DNA of 64,000 nt from CAZOKZ01 sp964580585 (GCA_964580585.1 CAZOKZ010000016.1:1-64000); one strand, 5' to 3'; counted from the first letter of the stretch, positions 16,661 through 26,464 are shown. Numbers and translations are program-made. The notes: a model not told the origin generated them from the letters alone.

Positions 16661-17902
16661 TCACCTCACCGCAAATCGTTTCAGCCCCAAAAACTCCGCT
16701 TCCTTAATGGGTTGTTTACCCGTCGCGAGGTCGGCCATGATTTCGCCAATCAGCGGCGCGAATTTGAAGCCATGCCCGCTGAAGCCGACGGCAAGGCTGA
16801 CGCGCGAATCGTTCGGATGACGGTCGATAATAAAGTGTCCGTCCGGCGTCAGCGAATACTGGCAAATGAGCGAATCCGACGGCACCAGGTCGCGTTGCTC
16901 TTCAGAGAGCAACGCGGGCGTCAGATATTTGCGCGCGAATTCCTCGACCATCGGGCGCACGATTTCTTCCTGCTCTTCGGCGCGGCTTTCCACGAGCATT
17001 TCGTCACCGGTGGAGAGCACGCCAACGTCCAGGATCTCGGGCGTGTTGTCGTGCCGGGCGATCTTGATACCGTCTTCGACGGTATCGCCGTTGTCGGGCA
17101 CGCCATAATATACGCCGTTTTCATTTTCTGCCGCAAAGCAGGGAAAATTCTGGGGATGCGCGCGTTCAACGTCGGCGGGCATGTACCAGAAAAGCAATTT
17201 GCGCACGAGCGTCAGCTCGATCCCCAGGTTGGCAAGGATCGGTTTGGCCCAGGGGCCTTGCGTTAAAATCAAATGCTGAGCGTGGAATCGTTTTTCTTCG
17301 GTTTCGACTTCAACGCCTCGGCTGTTCGATGTCCAGTTTTCCACGTGACAGCAATCGACCAGCGTCGCGCCCTGGCTGCGTGCCACGTTGACAAGGGCAT
17401 TTCGCGCGCGTTGGGCGTAAATATAGCCGCCTTCGGGTTCGAAGATGGCTTTCATTTCGGGATCGTTCTCGAGAGTGAAACCGGGAAAGCGCTGGTTGAC
17501 CGAGGCGGCGGGAATGTCTTCGCAGGACAAGCCATGCAGTGCGGTGGCTTTACGCAGACCGCGAATTAAGCGGCTGTCTTCGCACCCAATCGAAAGCACG
17601 CCGCACATATTCAGCAGCGTATCGTCGGCTTCGGCTTCGAGTTCGCGCCAACCTTCGTAGGCGCGCTCCATCAGGGGAACGTAATTCGGGTGCTCGAAGT
17701 AGGCTTTGCGGATGACGCGCGTCGATCCATGGGAACTGCCATGATCGTGCAGGAGATCGAATTGCTCCAGTCCCAGGACTCGGATTCCGCGTTGGGCAAG
17801 GCGCCAGCAAACGCTGAGGCCCATAATGCCCAATCCAACAACAATCACGTCATACCGCTCGGGAGGTTCTGAATCGCCGGGCGATTCATTGCCGGTCATC
17901 AT
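16661..17902 (-). CDS. soxA: Monomeric sarcosine oxidase / N-methyl amino acid oxidase
   Basis: MSOX-family flavoenzymes oxidise sarcosine or other N-methyl amino acids to the amino acid, formaldehyde and peroxide. The 413-residue product has an N-terminal FAD Rossmann motif (VIVVGLGIMGLSVCWRLAQRG), the family segment GSSHGSTRVIRKAYFEHP, and the covalent-flavin cysteine in SLICQYSLTPDGHFIID (Cys347). The substrate-site region GFSGHGFKFAPLIGE is also present. The covalent cysteine supports true MSOX/MTOX membership rather than the wider DAO family. AAGAAAGG precedes the start. It stands alone, with no heterotetrameric sarcosine oxidase subunits nearby. Exact substrate is not determined. Confidence 0.88.
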   Translation of the reverse strand: MMTGNESPGDSEPPERYDVIVVGLGIMGLSVCWRLAQRGIRVLGLEQFDLLHDHGSSHGSTRVIRKAYFEHPNYVPLMERAYEGWRELEAEADDTLLNMCGVLSIGCEDSRLIRGLRKATALHGLSCEDIPAASVNQRFPGFTLENDPEMKAIFEPEGGYIYAQRARNALVNVARSQGATLVDCCHVENWTSNSRGVEVETEEKRFHAQHLILTQGPWAKPILANLGIELTLVRKLLFWYMPADVERAHPQNFPCFAAENENGVYYGVPDNGDTVEDGIKIARHDNTPEILDVGVLSTGDEMLVESRAEEQEEIVRPMVEEFARKYLTPALLSEEQRDLVPSDSLICQYSLTPDGHFIIDRHPNDSRVSLAVGFSGHGFKFAPLIGEIMADLATGKQPIKEAEFLGLKRFAVR

Positions 17903-17938
17903 GCGCGCCTTTCTTCAAGAGTTATAGGTTCAACCTGA

Positions 17939-20413
17939 TCATTCTTTTCTAACGGACTGGGGCGTTGTCAATCCTTGCTGACAATCTTTAAAGGTAAACA
18001 GAATCAAAAGCAGCGCCACAATTGCGCTCAACGGCATCGAAACACGCGTGGCGAATGGCAGGTGAAACGCGCGTTCAGCCCTCCAACGTCCGACAGGCAA
18101 AGCTATCGAACGTCCTTCGGATTCGAGGCGCTCGCCCACTTGATTTTCTGCCACAATGCGCCATCCGGGATACTCGACTTCCGAAAAATGCAGGGTCAAC
18201 CCCTCGGCGGGCACCTCGATATCCAGCGCCTGACGGTCCGCCGTTCGTTCGACGTTTTGCGGTACGGCGTTTGGCAAACGTTCATCCAGTCCCGGCCACT
18301 GACTATTCGTCGAAAGCCATGCCCATCCGGCAGCGTCGGGATTTTCCCATATTTCCAGCAAGAATCCGGGAAACGTAAATTGCCCGGCGGGGCGCAGGCC
18401 CATGTCGTGCAGCCGTGCGCGGAATCCCTCGGAGCGAACGCGTTCGATATAAAGCAAAACATGCGTGGCGTTGTAGGCGTCGAGCGGCCAATCGCGTACC
18501 AGATCGGGAGCCGACAGGAACGCCCCCTGACGGCTGGGAGGATCGCCTTCGCGTTCGGAGAGTTGGCGAAAATCGTCCACGTAACTCTTCAGCGACAGCG
18601 GATAATATCCCCGCATCGATTGCAGACCAAACATCACGGGTCGATCGCAGGAAAGTTCACGCGTGAATTCGTCCGTAAAATACCCAATCATGGAATCGTC
18701 GTAAAATAATCGACCGCTGAGATGAGATTCTAATGATTCGACCAAATCGGTTGGCGGATAGAAGTAGGTCTGGAACTCGTTTGCCGCAATGCGGTGGTAA
18801 GGCGCTTCACTCGGCAGGTCGAAACGCGGAATATCGAGCGGAATCGGTGTGCGAAACGGCAGCCAGAACAGAAAGAGGTCCAATACCAACGCGCCAACGA
18901 CCAATCCCTGTGCCACACGCGGTGCGAGTTTTTCCTTGAGCAACAAAACACCGCTCGCCCCCACCACCAGCACAAGAACCAAAGCCATTTGGACACTCTT
19001 GCCCGCCGTGCGAATCAAATGCGCCGCGATATCCGGATCTGCGGCGATGGGCATTTGATCGAATCCGAACCATTCAAGCGTCGGAATCAGGAACACATAC
19101 AAAAACAGCAACCCAACCAGCGCGACTCCACTGGTGACCGACCAAACGATCACTCGACGGCGCGTTTCGTTTTCACGCGTTTCAATTGCGCGAACAAGCA
19201 ATTGCGCCCCCCACGCCGCGCCATACGCAATGGTCAAAAACGTCCACAATTGCCAACGCGACGGCACGCGGAAGAGCTTGAAACCGGGAATGAATTCGTA
19301 AAGCAGCTTGTAAAGCGGCGTGTTTTTCCCAAGTCCCACCAGCAAGCCCACGACGAACAGCGTCAGCAATCCGACCACCCAACGTCGATCTTCGCGCGAC
19401 AAGCCCCCGCCCTCCGGTCCACCTTTCCTCCAGCCCGCCAGCAACACGATGGCGGCAAAACCGGCTAAGAGTAATCCGACGATGCCCGGATAAATGTTGG
19501 ATTCGTAAAAGCCTGTTTCAACAGCCCCCCAGTGCAAATATTCGTTATTTCCGGTCTCGAAAAACCCAGGCAACAAATCGGTCATCAGCATACGCGGTTC
19601 GAGTGAGCCGTCGGTCAGGTACTCCCAGCTTTCATCCGCGCCTCGATTGGCACCCAGCGAGGCAAATTGTTTCGAGGCATAGAGCTGCGGAAATACAACA
19701 ATCGTCATCAACAATCCGGCGGCCATAAAATGCCCGGCGATTTTCAGTCGAGATCGCCAATCGCCCTCGAAAAACACCAGTCGAAGAATCAACCAGATGC
19801 CGAGGCCTCCCCAGGCGATGTGAACCAGTTGCGGCGCTCCGGCCAGGAACTGCATCGCTCCGCAAAGTGCCAGCGCTGCCGTTGCTCTCCGGTTTTCCGG
19901 CCCACATTCATCCGCAAAGCGCCAAATCCAGGGCACCCACGAGAGTGAATACGTAAAAATCAGGACTCCATTAACTAGCCGGAGTATCTGGAACCCGCCA
20001 AACATCCAGACAAATGCTCCAATAGCGGCGGGTAAACGGTCGAACCGCCGACGCGCCAGCCGATAAAAACCCCAACCACCGAACATGGTATGCGCCAACA
20101 CCAGCCAGGTGGTGGCACGTTCAATGGGAAGGCCCAACCAGTAAAGCCAATTCGGCGGGTAAAGCACGCCTGCCTGCGTATTAGCGAAAAAAGGATAACC
20201 GGAAAAACTCGATGCGTACCAACCAGTGGTGAATCCCTCGCGCAGCCAATACGCGCGCAGGGGATAATCCTGGTTCACGATGTCGCCGCCGCAAAATACC
20301 ACGCTGCCCCACACGGCACCGCCATGGAAGAGAGCCATGCCCAGCACCAACAGCCCAAAACCCAGGAGAACTGTTTTGATGGTGAGAGATGAGTGGGACG
20401 ATTGATCGGGCAC
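17939..20413 (-). CDS. YfhO-family multi-spanning membrane protein (GT-C-like)
   Basis: The 824-residue product has about a dozen hydrophobic helices spread over the first ~480 residues, a large extracytoplasmic C-terminal domain, and a final helix (MPLSAIVALLLILFTF). The N-terminal loop WGSVVFCGGDIVNQDYPLRAYWLREG and the YPPNWLYWLGLP segment match the GT-C arrangement of YfhO proteins, where the first loop carries the acidic catalytic residue. The C-terminal EYPGWRIVAEN is also typical of that family. YfhO members are linked to glycosylation of lipoteichoic acid or other envelope polymers; substrate here is unknown. The start is a GTG at 20413. It is divergent from the gene at 20564. Confidence 0.75.
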   Translation of the reverse strand: MPDQSSHSSLTIKTVLLGFGLLVLGMALFHGGAVWGSVVFCGGDIVNQDYPLRAYWLREGFTTGWYASSFSGYPFFANTQAGVLYPPNWLYWLGLPIERATTWLVLAHTMFGGWGFYRLARRRFDRLPAAIGAFVWMFGGFQILRLVNGVLIFTYSLSWVPWIWRFADECGPENRRATAALALCGAMQFLAGAPQLVHIAWGGLGIWLILRLVFFEGDWRSRLKIAGHFMAAGLLMTIVVFPQLYASKQFASLGANRGADESWEYLTDGSLEPRMLMTDLLPGFFETGNNEYLHWGAVETGFYESNIYPGIVGLLLAGFAAIVLLAGWRKGGPEGGGLSREDRRWVVGLLTLFVVGLLVGLGKNTPLYKLLYEFIPGFKLFRVPSRWQLWTFLTIAYGAAWGAQLLVRAIETRENETRRRVIVWSVTSGVALVGLLFLYVFLIPTLEWFGFDQMPIAADPDIAAHLIRTAGKSVQMALVLVLVVGASGVLLLKEKLAPRVAQGLVVGALVLDLFLFWLPFRTPIPLDIPRFDLPSEAPYHRIAANEFQTYFYPPTDLVESLESHLSGRLFYDDSMIGYFTDEFTRELSCDRPVMFGLQSMRGYYPLSLKSYVDDFRQLSEREGDPPSRQGAFLSAPDLVRDWPLDAYNATHVLLYIERVRSEGFRARLHDMGLRPAGQFTFPGFLLEIWENPDAAGWAWLSTNSQWPGLDERLPNAVPQNVERTADRQALDIEVPAEGLTLHFSEVEYPGWRIVAENQVGERLESEGRSIALPVGRWRAERAFHLPFATRVSMPLSAIVALLLILFTFKDCQQGLTTPQSVRKE

Positions 20414-20563
20414 AGAGTTTTCTCGGAATGATTATGGCGGTTCGCACGATGTTGGCATTGCGCCAGCGAAAGCTTATCGTAGGGTGTCGTCTCCCGGGCG
20501 CAAGGTCATCCTCGCCCCGGACGTTTTCCGTTTTGCGAATCCACCGAAAGCCACGCCCATCCC

Positions 20564-21139
20564 ATGCCGCTTCACATCGCCCTCGTTCACCATCCGACCG
20601 TCGATAAACAGGGCGCCGTGGCCGCCACGAGCGTGACGAACCTGGATATCCACGATCTTTCACGCGCCGGGCGCACATACGGTGTCGATGGGATGTGGAT
20701 CGTTCACCCCTACCCCGCCATGCACCAGTACGTGCGACGGGTTCTCTCGCACTGGACCGAAGGCTGGGGCTCGGCGTACAATCCCACCCGGGCAGAATCG
20801 CTGCATGTGACCGAGTTAGCCGAAGATTTGGGGCAGGTTGCCACACGTCTGGAGGCGATGTATCCCGGTCGCGAGATCGTCTGGGTTGCCACAAGCGCCC
20901 GCAAAACCACCAACACGGTATCGTACCAGGAAATGCGGGAATGGCTGCACGACCCGAGCGACGAGCGCGTGTTTTGCCTGTTGTTTGGAACGGGATGGGG
21001 GTTGCACGCTTGCGTCCTGGAGGAAATGGATTATATCCTGGAGCCCATCTACGGCCCAACGCCGTGGAATCACTTGTCGGTGCGGGCGGCAGCAGGCATT
21101 ATCCTGGACCGATTGCTGGGATTGGGTCGTCCCGACTAA
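20564..21139 (+). CDS. RNA methyltransferase-like protein (PF09936-type SPOUT domain)
   Basis: The 191-residue product matches the TrmD-associated SAM-dependent RNA methyltransferase family: IALVHHPTVDKQGAVAATSVTNLDIHDLSRAGRTYGV at the start, and HWTEGWGSAYNPTRAESL in the middle. The LLFGTGWGLH cofactor knot and HLSVRAAAGIILDRLLG follow near the C-terminus. In other bacteria this domain is fused to or lies beside TrmD; here it stands alone. Its RNA target is not established. No clear ribosome site precedes the ATG, so the start is somewhat uncertain. Two unknown paralogous genes follow. Confidence 0.8.
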   Translation: MPLHIALVHHPTVDKQGAVAATSVTNLDIHDLSRAGRTYGVDGMWIVHPYPAMHQYVRRVLSHWTEGWGSAYNPTRAESLHVTELAEDLGQVATRLEAMYPGREIVWVATSARKTTNTVSYQEMREWLHDPSDERVFCLLFGTGWGLHACVLEEMDYILEPIYGPTPWNHLSVRAAAGIILDRLLGLGRPD

Positions 21140-21239
21140 AATTTTCGCCAACGGAATAAAACAGGTTGGGTATTCCGGCGAAAGTGTTCTACAATTATTT
21201 GATGTCCGGGAATTTGGACCACGATACGAAGGAGTTTTC

Positions 21240-21575
21240 ATGGGTACGGATAGACCAGAACCACAACCCGATGCCCCAACCGAGGTTTCCCCCTCTCGGT
21301 TTCACGAACCCAAACGCGCGGGTCTGGACCCAGCCGATGCGGTGGATTTGGATAAACCCGAAGAGGAACCCAATGCCGAGTTGCGCGCCCAAATGCTTGA
21401 GGAATTCACCAAAATTCTCTCGGCAATCAACACGGCTAACAACCAGTTGCGCAAATTCGAACAAAACCACCCGGGCCTGGTGGCCCCTAATATTTTACGT
21501 GTCTGGGAAGACGGTCTGAAAGAGACCTCGACAGTCATGTTTCGCGAATATTATCGAATGCGCAACGAGCAGTAA
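21240..21575 (+). CDS. Unknown helical protein, short paralogue of the next gene
   Basis: The ATG at 21240 follows AAGGAGTTTTC; the much longer frame upstream is a shadow of the methyltransferase gene. The 111-residue product has a proline-rich disordered N-terminus and a helical C-terminal domain (about 50-111: EFTKILSAINTANNQLRKFEQ, then LRVWEDGLKETSTVMFREYYRMRNE). The same C-terminal pattern recurs in the following gene (residues ~145-198), so the two are paralogues. No motif reveals a function. It is cytoplasmic by lack of any signal. Confidence 0.65.
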   Translation: MGTDRPEPQPDAPTEVSPSRFHEPKRAGLDPADAVDLDKPEEEPNAELRAQMLEEFTKILSAINTANNQLRKFEQNHPGLVAPNILRVWEDGLKETSTVMFREYYRMRNEQ

Positions 21576-21596
21576 AAACGGAAAGGAAGTATCAAC

Positions 21597-22322
21597 ATGG
21601 CGGATGAATTTTCCCGCGAGATCAAACTGGGTGACAAAGAAGCCCTTTCCGGCCGCAATGACTGGATGAAAATGCTCGAGGAACTGGAGAGCTACGAGCC
21701 TCCGGCGGAGGATGCAGCGCCCCTGGAAACCGAACCTGCCGCTTCGGCTGCACCGCAAACGCCTCCTCCTGCACCCCCTCAAGCAGCCACCCCCGCGCCT
21801 CCTCCCGTTGCCAGACCTGCGACACCGATTTCGCCTGTTCAAAACAAGGTCATACAAACGCCCCAACCCGACGCCCCGACAACGCCATCGGCGCCAGCAC
21901 CGGCACCGGCTGAACGCAAACCTCTGCCAACGCGCCGTCCTTCGCCCAATATGAGTCGTTACGAGGAGCTGTGCAAAAAACCCTCGATGACCATCAAACG
22001 AGAGGATCTGAAAGTCATCGACGAGTTGTCGGAAATCCTCGGATCGGTCAACACCGCGTTACGCATGTTACAAGGGTTTGAAAAAACCTATGAACACAAT
22101 ATTCCCAAACAAAAATTCCGCCTGTGGGAAGAAAATCTGAAAGACACCGCGATGATTATGTATCGCGAGTTCCATGCGCTGCGCAACGGCAAGCAACAAA
22201 AGACCTACGACAAACGTTGCATCTGCACCTGTTGTCATGGGGTTTTTATGGTGCCGCTTCCCGATGGGCTTTGCGACGAATGCCGTTCGCGGAAAACAAC
22301 GAAAAGCGCCGCCCCCTACTAA
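21597..22322 (+). CDS. Unknown protein: Pro/Ala-rich linker, paralogous helical domain, zinc ribbon
   Basis: The 241-residue product has three parts. First is a charged N-terminus, then a long Pro/Ala-rich linker (~35-115) like those of surface-tethered or flexible scaffold proteins. A helical domain (~130-198) matches the preceding gene (EILGSVNTALRMLQGFEK, LWEENLKDTAMIMYREFHALRNG). A C-terminal four-cysteine group follows (CICTCCHGVF...GLCDECRS) that looks like a zinc ribbon. It lies 21 bases after its paralogue and 4 bases before the YggS-like gene, so the three are probably one operon. No function is recognised. Confidence 0.7.
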   Translation: MADEFSREIKLGDKEALSGRNDWMKMLEELESYEPPAEDAAPLETEPAASAAPQTPPPAPPQAATPAPPPVARPATPISPVQNKVIQTPQPDAPTTPSAPAPAPAERKPLPTRRPSPNMSRYEELCKKPSMTIKREDLKVIDELSEILGSVNTALRMLQGFEKTYEHNIPKQKFRLWEENLKDTAMIMYREFHALRNGKQQKTYDKRCICTCCHGVFMVPLPDGLCDECRSRKTTKSAAPY

Positions 22323-22326
22323 GCCC

Positions 22327-23004
22327 ATGACGGCGATCGAAGACAATCTAAGCTCTATCCAACGACGCATTCATCAGGCCTGTGAACGGGCGGGACGCGC
22401 GCCCGAAAGCGTGCATCTCGTTGCCGTTTCCAAAAATCGCCCCATTGAACAGACCCGCATCCTTTACGATCAAGGCATTCGCGCATTCGGCGAAAGTCGC
22501 GTGCAGGAATTGCGCACCAAGGCGCCGGAATTCCCGAACGATTGCCAATGGCATATCATCGGGCCGCTGCAAACCAACAAAGTCAAATATCTGCCAGGGT
22601 TGGTTTCGTGGGTGCATTCGGTAGATCGAGCGGAATTGGTCGAAGCGCTCGAAACGCAATTCGCCAAGCGTAGCGGCGAACGCGTGAACGTGCTGATCCA
22701 GGTTAACATCGCGGGCGAAGAGCAAAAATCCGGCATCGATCCCAAAGAAGCCGCCGAATTGGTGCAACTTGCTTCGGAGCAACCGCATCTTGTCGTTCGT
22801 GGGCTTATGACCATGGCGCCATATACGGAAAACATCGAAGAAACCCGCCCGGTGTTTCGCGGACTCAAACGTCTCGCCACCGAAATCGAACGCGCAACCG
22901 GTGTGTCGCTCCCCCACTTGTCGATGGGCATGACGGGCGACTTCGAGGTTGCCATCGAAGAAGGCGCCACCATGGTGCGCATCGGCACCGCGCTCTACGA
23001 ATAA
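22327..23004 (+). CDS. yggS: YggS/PLPBP-family pyridoxal phosphate homeostasis protein
   Basis: YggS proteins bind pyridoxal phosphate without known catalysis and help keep PLP and amino acid pools balanced. The 225-residue product starts at 22327 and contains the PLP lysine in HLVAVSKNRP, GESRVQEL, WHIIGPLQTNK, the NIAGEEQKSGI segment, RGLMTMAP, and the C-terminal LSMGMTGDFEVAIEEGATMVRIGTALYE. All are diagnostic of the family. It is the last gene of a probable operon with two paralogous unknown proteins. In many bacteria yggS lies beside proC or cell-division genes; that is not the case here. Confidence 0.93.
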   Translation: MTAIEDNLSSIQRRIHQACERAGRAPESVHLVAVSKNRPIEQTRILYDQGIRAFGESRVQELRTKAPEFPNDCQWHIIGPLQTNKVKYLPGLVSWVHSVDRAELVEALETQFAKRSGERVNVLIQVNIAGEEQKSGIDPKEAAELVQLASEQPHLVVRGLMTMAPYTENIEETRPVFRGLKRLATEIERATGVSLPHLSMGMTGDFEVAIEEGATMVRIGTALYE

Positions 23005-23135
23005 TTTCCCTTTATTCGTTCACCTCGAGTTGTCATTCCTTGCCTTTTGCACGACGCTGAAATTGGCGGATAGTCAGTCCATGCAATCCGTCCAGGGAAA
23101 CACAGTGTCCAGAATGCGACAGGGGGGAGCTTTCC

Positions 23136-23705
23136 ATGAAAAAGCGAACGGGTTTTACGTTGGTGGAATTGATTGTCGTCGTGGCAATTTTAGGCGTGCT
23201 GGCGTCGATCATGTTGGCAAATTTTCTGGAACTCCAAACGCGCGCCAAAACCGGCGGCGCTAAATTCAACATGGCCGTGACGGCGTTTGCCATGGAACGT
23301 TTCATGGCCGATCATGGCACGTATCCGCCAGTTTTACCTGGAACAAATTACGAGCAACGATACCAGCAACTGACTACGCCCATCGCTTACATTTATCATT
23401 CGCCAGACGATCCGTACGCCAAGGGAATCGAATCCGCCTCCAGCGCGTTCGAGACATTTGAAATTGTTACCGACCGCCATCCGTTTGCCAGTTTGCTTTT
23501 CGAGCATCCCCATGGGTGGGGGCTCCGCCAGCAATTGGCTCCCAACGCCCATTATTATATCGCCAGCCCGGGACCAGACGCCTTTCGCAACAATGCTTTA
23601 CAAATCCCTGAACTTTACTGGCTGGAATACGACCCGACAAACGGTACGATCAGTTCAGGCGATCTTTTCCTCAGCGGCCCCGGAACCGTGTATCACGGCG
23701 GGTAA
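23136..23705 (+). CDS. Type II secretion/type IV pseudopilin-like protein
   Basis: The product starts with a class III prepilin signal, MKKRTG cut before FTLVELIVVVAILGVLASIM, so prepilin peptidase should process and methylate it. The 183-residue mature part has the hydrophobic pilin helix and a globular domain (RFMADHGTYPPVLPGTNY, later YYIASPGPDAFRNN) of the type found in many single-copy environmental bacterial pseudopilins resembling GspG. GGGGGAG precedes the start. It is far from the pilMNOQ operon at 38.6 kb but may use the same machinery (inference). Confidence 0.85.
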   Translation: MKKRTGFTLVELIVVVAILGVLASIMLANFLELQTRAKTGGAKFNMAVTAFAMERFMADHGTYPPVLPGTNYEQRYQQLTTPIAYIYHSPDDPYAKGIESASSAFETFEIVTDRHPFASLLFEHPHGWGLRQQLAPNAHYYIASPGPDAFRNNALQIPELYWLEYDPTNGTISSGDLFLSGPGTVYHGG

Positions 23706-23780
23706 GCAGCGGACAATTTCCTTTACACCATAAGTTATTCTCCCGAGGATTTTACTCATTCCAATCGGGAGATATTCTTA

Positions 23781-26360
23781 ATGGGTGCAACAAAACGCCA
23801 ACTCGTTTGGCAAGGGATGGTTCTCTACCTTTTACCGATTCTTTTCATCAGCATTGGATGTCAGAAAAAAGAAGCCTCGAACGATTCTATTCCGAGCAGC
23901 ATGTCTTCTTTTCCTCCCGATGTAGAAATTGGAAATCTGGCAACATTGCCTCCGGGCGTTAAAGATTTTTTCAAAACTCCATTCGTGGACGAATCTCAAT
24001 ATATCGTATATTCAGTCGCCCTCGATTTGGCTAACATCGCGGAATATACAAACAACGGAAAGTTTCCCGATCGAAAAGAGATAACACTTGCTGTCGATGA
24101 ACTGGAAGGAACGGAGCACTGGAAACCTCTTTATGGTGTTCGCGTTCAGACACCTTCAATATCCGACCCCATTGTGTATAAGGTTCGTGTGGATAAGCCG
24201 ATTTGGGATCCTGAACTTTATATGCCAATGGCAGAATTGCTCATCAAGCCTGAGTCGCACGATTCCCCGGAATCCTTTAACATTCAATTGATCAACGATT
24301 TTTTAGAAGGCGATATCGAACCGTATCGCGAGCAAAATATCCAGCTTACCAAACGACTGAATAAAAATTTCTGGGATTCCGAGGCGCACCTGCAAGCCGC
24401 ATTGCTCCTTGAAGTTTTTGCTTTTTCCGACCACGCCTTTAACTTCTACGACTTGCGCGCTTCGATGCATCGAATCACCTCGCATTTATGTTTAGCGCGC
24501 TTGATTAATCCAGATATCGTGAACGCTCCGGAATTTAAATTCGCCCGTGCTTTCCAAGAGACCCTGATGGGCAATCAAGCCAACGCACTTGAATATCTGG
24601 ATAGTGTCGAAAATCATCTTACCGGGCTGACTGAATGGACGCGCATTCTGAGAATGCACAACACATTGGATTATCGCATTGTCAAAGAAACATCAACTCC
24701 CACTTATCTGGAAAAACTGGAATACTTCTATGTGCTCGCGCGGAATTTCGGCGCGTTGGAAGCTTGCCAGCGCAATTATTACGAAGACATCGAAGGCGAA
24801 ATCGAATGGGTTCGGATCGTCGTCGAAAACGATTATTCGGTCGGAATCGGACATTACATAGCCCCTCAATTGATACCCGTAGAATTGGATGATATTGCAG
24901 ACCATTGTCTCGCTTTTAAGAATAAAGAACTCTCGGAAAAAAACGCCGCTTCGCTTTTAAACTTTTACCCAGAGGACAGTTGTTACGACGCCGAAAGCAC
25001 GGAACTTGCTGTTCTCGGTTGGGGTTTATATGCCAATTATCTTCAACGCAATCTCTGCAATGCGATTTTTGAAACGCATGGATTTTACGAACATAAACTT
25101 GGCGACCACGACGCTGCGAAACAAGTCTCCATCCAAATCCAAAAATCGTTCAAAGGACTCCTGTACGATCCATTAATCAAGTTACGACTTTCTAATAATA
25201 AGAGTGAATACCAGAAGGCGATGAGAGATGCTTACGCCTACGTTCAATCGTATCCGGACCGCACGCCGACACTGGCCTGGCACACGTTATCCTATGCGAG
25301 AAAATTTTCTGAACTCTACACTCCATACGCTCACCCACATATCAACGAATGGCATAAACATAATCCGCCTCCGGGTACCGTTTACAACATGGAACCACGC
25401 TATTACCAACCGAGTCTGACGTGGAGGGATGACAAAGAATCGTTGTTCGCACAGCTTAACAAACGAGCGCCCTTTGACTATAAAATCATTCGGCATTATT
25501 TCGATTATCGAAGCAACGATCCCAGCTATGGAGAGGCTCTCAAATTAGTCGAGCCCATCCTGGATTACAATCCCGCTGCGAAATACGATCTGGCTCAATC
25601 GATGTTGGATTCGCCCGAAAAATACGAAGTACTTATGTTAGAAGCCGCAGAACAACTGCCGTTGCATTACGTTGAAATGGCCCGATATTTTTACGATCGC
25701 GAAGATTGCGAAAAAGCAGCTCACTATATCGACCTTGCCATTGATGCAAACACGGATGCGGTCCAGGTTTCTCACGCGATCTGGATCGGAGTAGAGTGCT
25801 ATTTGGATTTGAATCAACCGAAGAAAGCCGCGCGAATCGCCGACTTTGGCGAGCAAGTTTATTCCTATGCAGGCTTGATGGCGAAGGGCACTTATTTGGA
25901 CCGAACCAATCAAACCGAAGCAGCCATGGGAATTTACAAAAAAATCAAAGAACGCTATAGCGATTCAGACCCCATGTTACAGTACGCTCTCAAATGTAGT
26001 TTCAATACTACAAATAACCCATACAAAGAAACCCTGGAATCGGTTACAACCAGGACTTTTCCCCAAGGAATACAATCTTCCCCCCCACCCTCTAGTCACG
26101 ACCCCGCCCCCAGATACGGTGTTATCGTAACAGGGGAAAATGCCGAAACGGAAAAAGTCGGCCTTCATAAAGGCGATGTGATCGTCTGGATAAATGGATA
26201 TCCGGTTGAAAATCTCGATCAATACGCCTTTGTCCGATCCGTTTTGCCAGAAAAAAAGAACATGGAGCTTGTAATTTGGAACGGGAAAACATTCGAGCCA
26301 ATCTCTGCGAATCCCCCGGATAAAAAATTCGGCGTGGAATTTAAGGACTACAGGCCATAA
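23781..26360 (+). CDS. Large lipoprotein with helical-repeat middle and C-terminal PDZ domain
   Basis: The 859-residue product has a lipoprotein signal (LLPILFISIGC, with lipidated Cys near residue 27). Residues ~150-760 are helix-rich and include TPR-like pairs, for example YVEMARYFYDREDCEKAAHYIDLAI and VECYLDLNQPKKAARIADFGEQVY. Residues ~775-840 form a PDZ-like domain (YGVIVTGENAETEKVGLHKGDVIVWINGYPVENLDQY). No protease active site is visible. It is likely anchored to a membrane, facing the periplasm, acting as a scaffold (inference). It is more AT-rich than its neighbours and ends before a terminator. No homologue is recognised from memory. Confidence 0.75.
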   Translation: MGATKRQLVWQGMVLYLLPILFISIGCQKKEASNDSIPSSMSSFPPDVEIGNLATLPPGVKDFFKTPFVDESQYIVYSVALDLANIAEYTNNGKFPDRKEITLAVDELEGTEHWKPLYGVRVQTPSISDPIVYKVRVDKPIWDPELYMPMAELLIKPESHDSPESFNIQLINDFLEGDIEPYREQNIQLTKRLNKNFWDSEAHLQAALLLEVFAFSDHAFNFYDLRASMHRITSHLCLARLINPDIVNAPEFKFARAFQETLMGNQANALEYLDSVENHLTGLTEWTRILRMHNTLDYRIVKETSTPTYLEKLEYFYVLARNFGALEACQRNYYEDIEGEIEWVRIVVENDYSVGIGHYIAPQLIPVELDDIADHCLAFKNKELSEKNAASLLNFYPEDSCYDAESTELAVLGWGLYANYLQRNLCNAIFETHGFYEHKLGDHDAAKQVSIQIQKSFKGLLYDPLIKLRLSNNKSEYQKAMRDAYAYVQSYPDRTPTLAWHTLSYARKFSELYTPYAHPHINEWHKHNPPPGTVYNMEPRYYQPSLTWRDDKESLFAQLNKRAPFDYKIIRHYFDYRSNDPSYGEALKLVEPILDYNPAAKYDLAQSMLDSPEKYEVLMLEAAEQLPLHYVEMARYFYDREDCEKAAHYIDLAIDANTDAVQVSHAIWIGVECYLDLNQPKKAARIADFGEQVYSYAGLMAKGTYLDRTNQTEAAMGIYKKIKERYSDSDPMLQYALKCSFNTTNNPYKETLESVTTRTFPQGIQSSPPPSSHDPAPRYGVIVTGENAETEKVGLHKGDVIVWINGYPVENLDQYAFVRSVLPEKKNMELVIWNGKTFEPISANPPDKKFGVEFKDYRP

Positions 26361-26386
26361 TATGCATAGCAATCATTGAAATTATT

Positions 26387-26415
26387 GCCCTTGCTCACCG
26401 CAAGGGCTTCTTTTT
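26387..26415 (+). terminator. Rho-independent terminator after the PDZ lipoprotein
   Basis: GCCCTTG (26387-26393) pairs with CAAGGGC (26401-26407) across a seven-base loop, then TTCTTTTT. It lies 26 bases after the stop at 26360. Confidence 0.85.
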
Positions 26416-26464
26416 ATCCTGCGTTTTCTCGTTTGCGCCCACCCTCACAAGGACCTCGCCCCAA

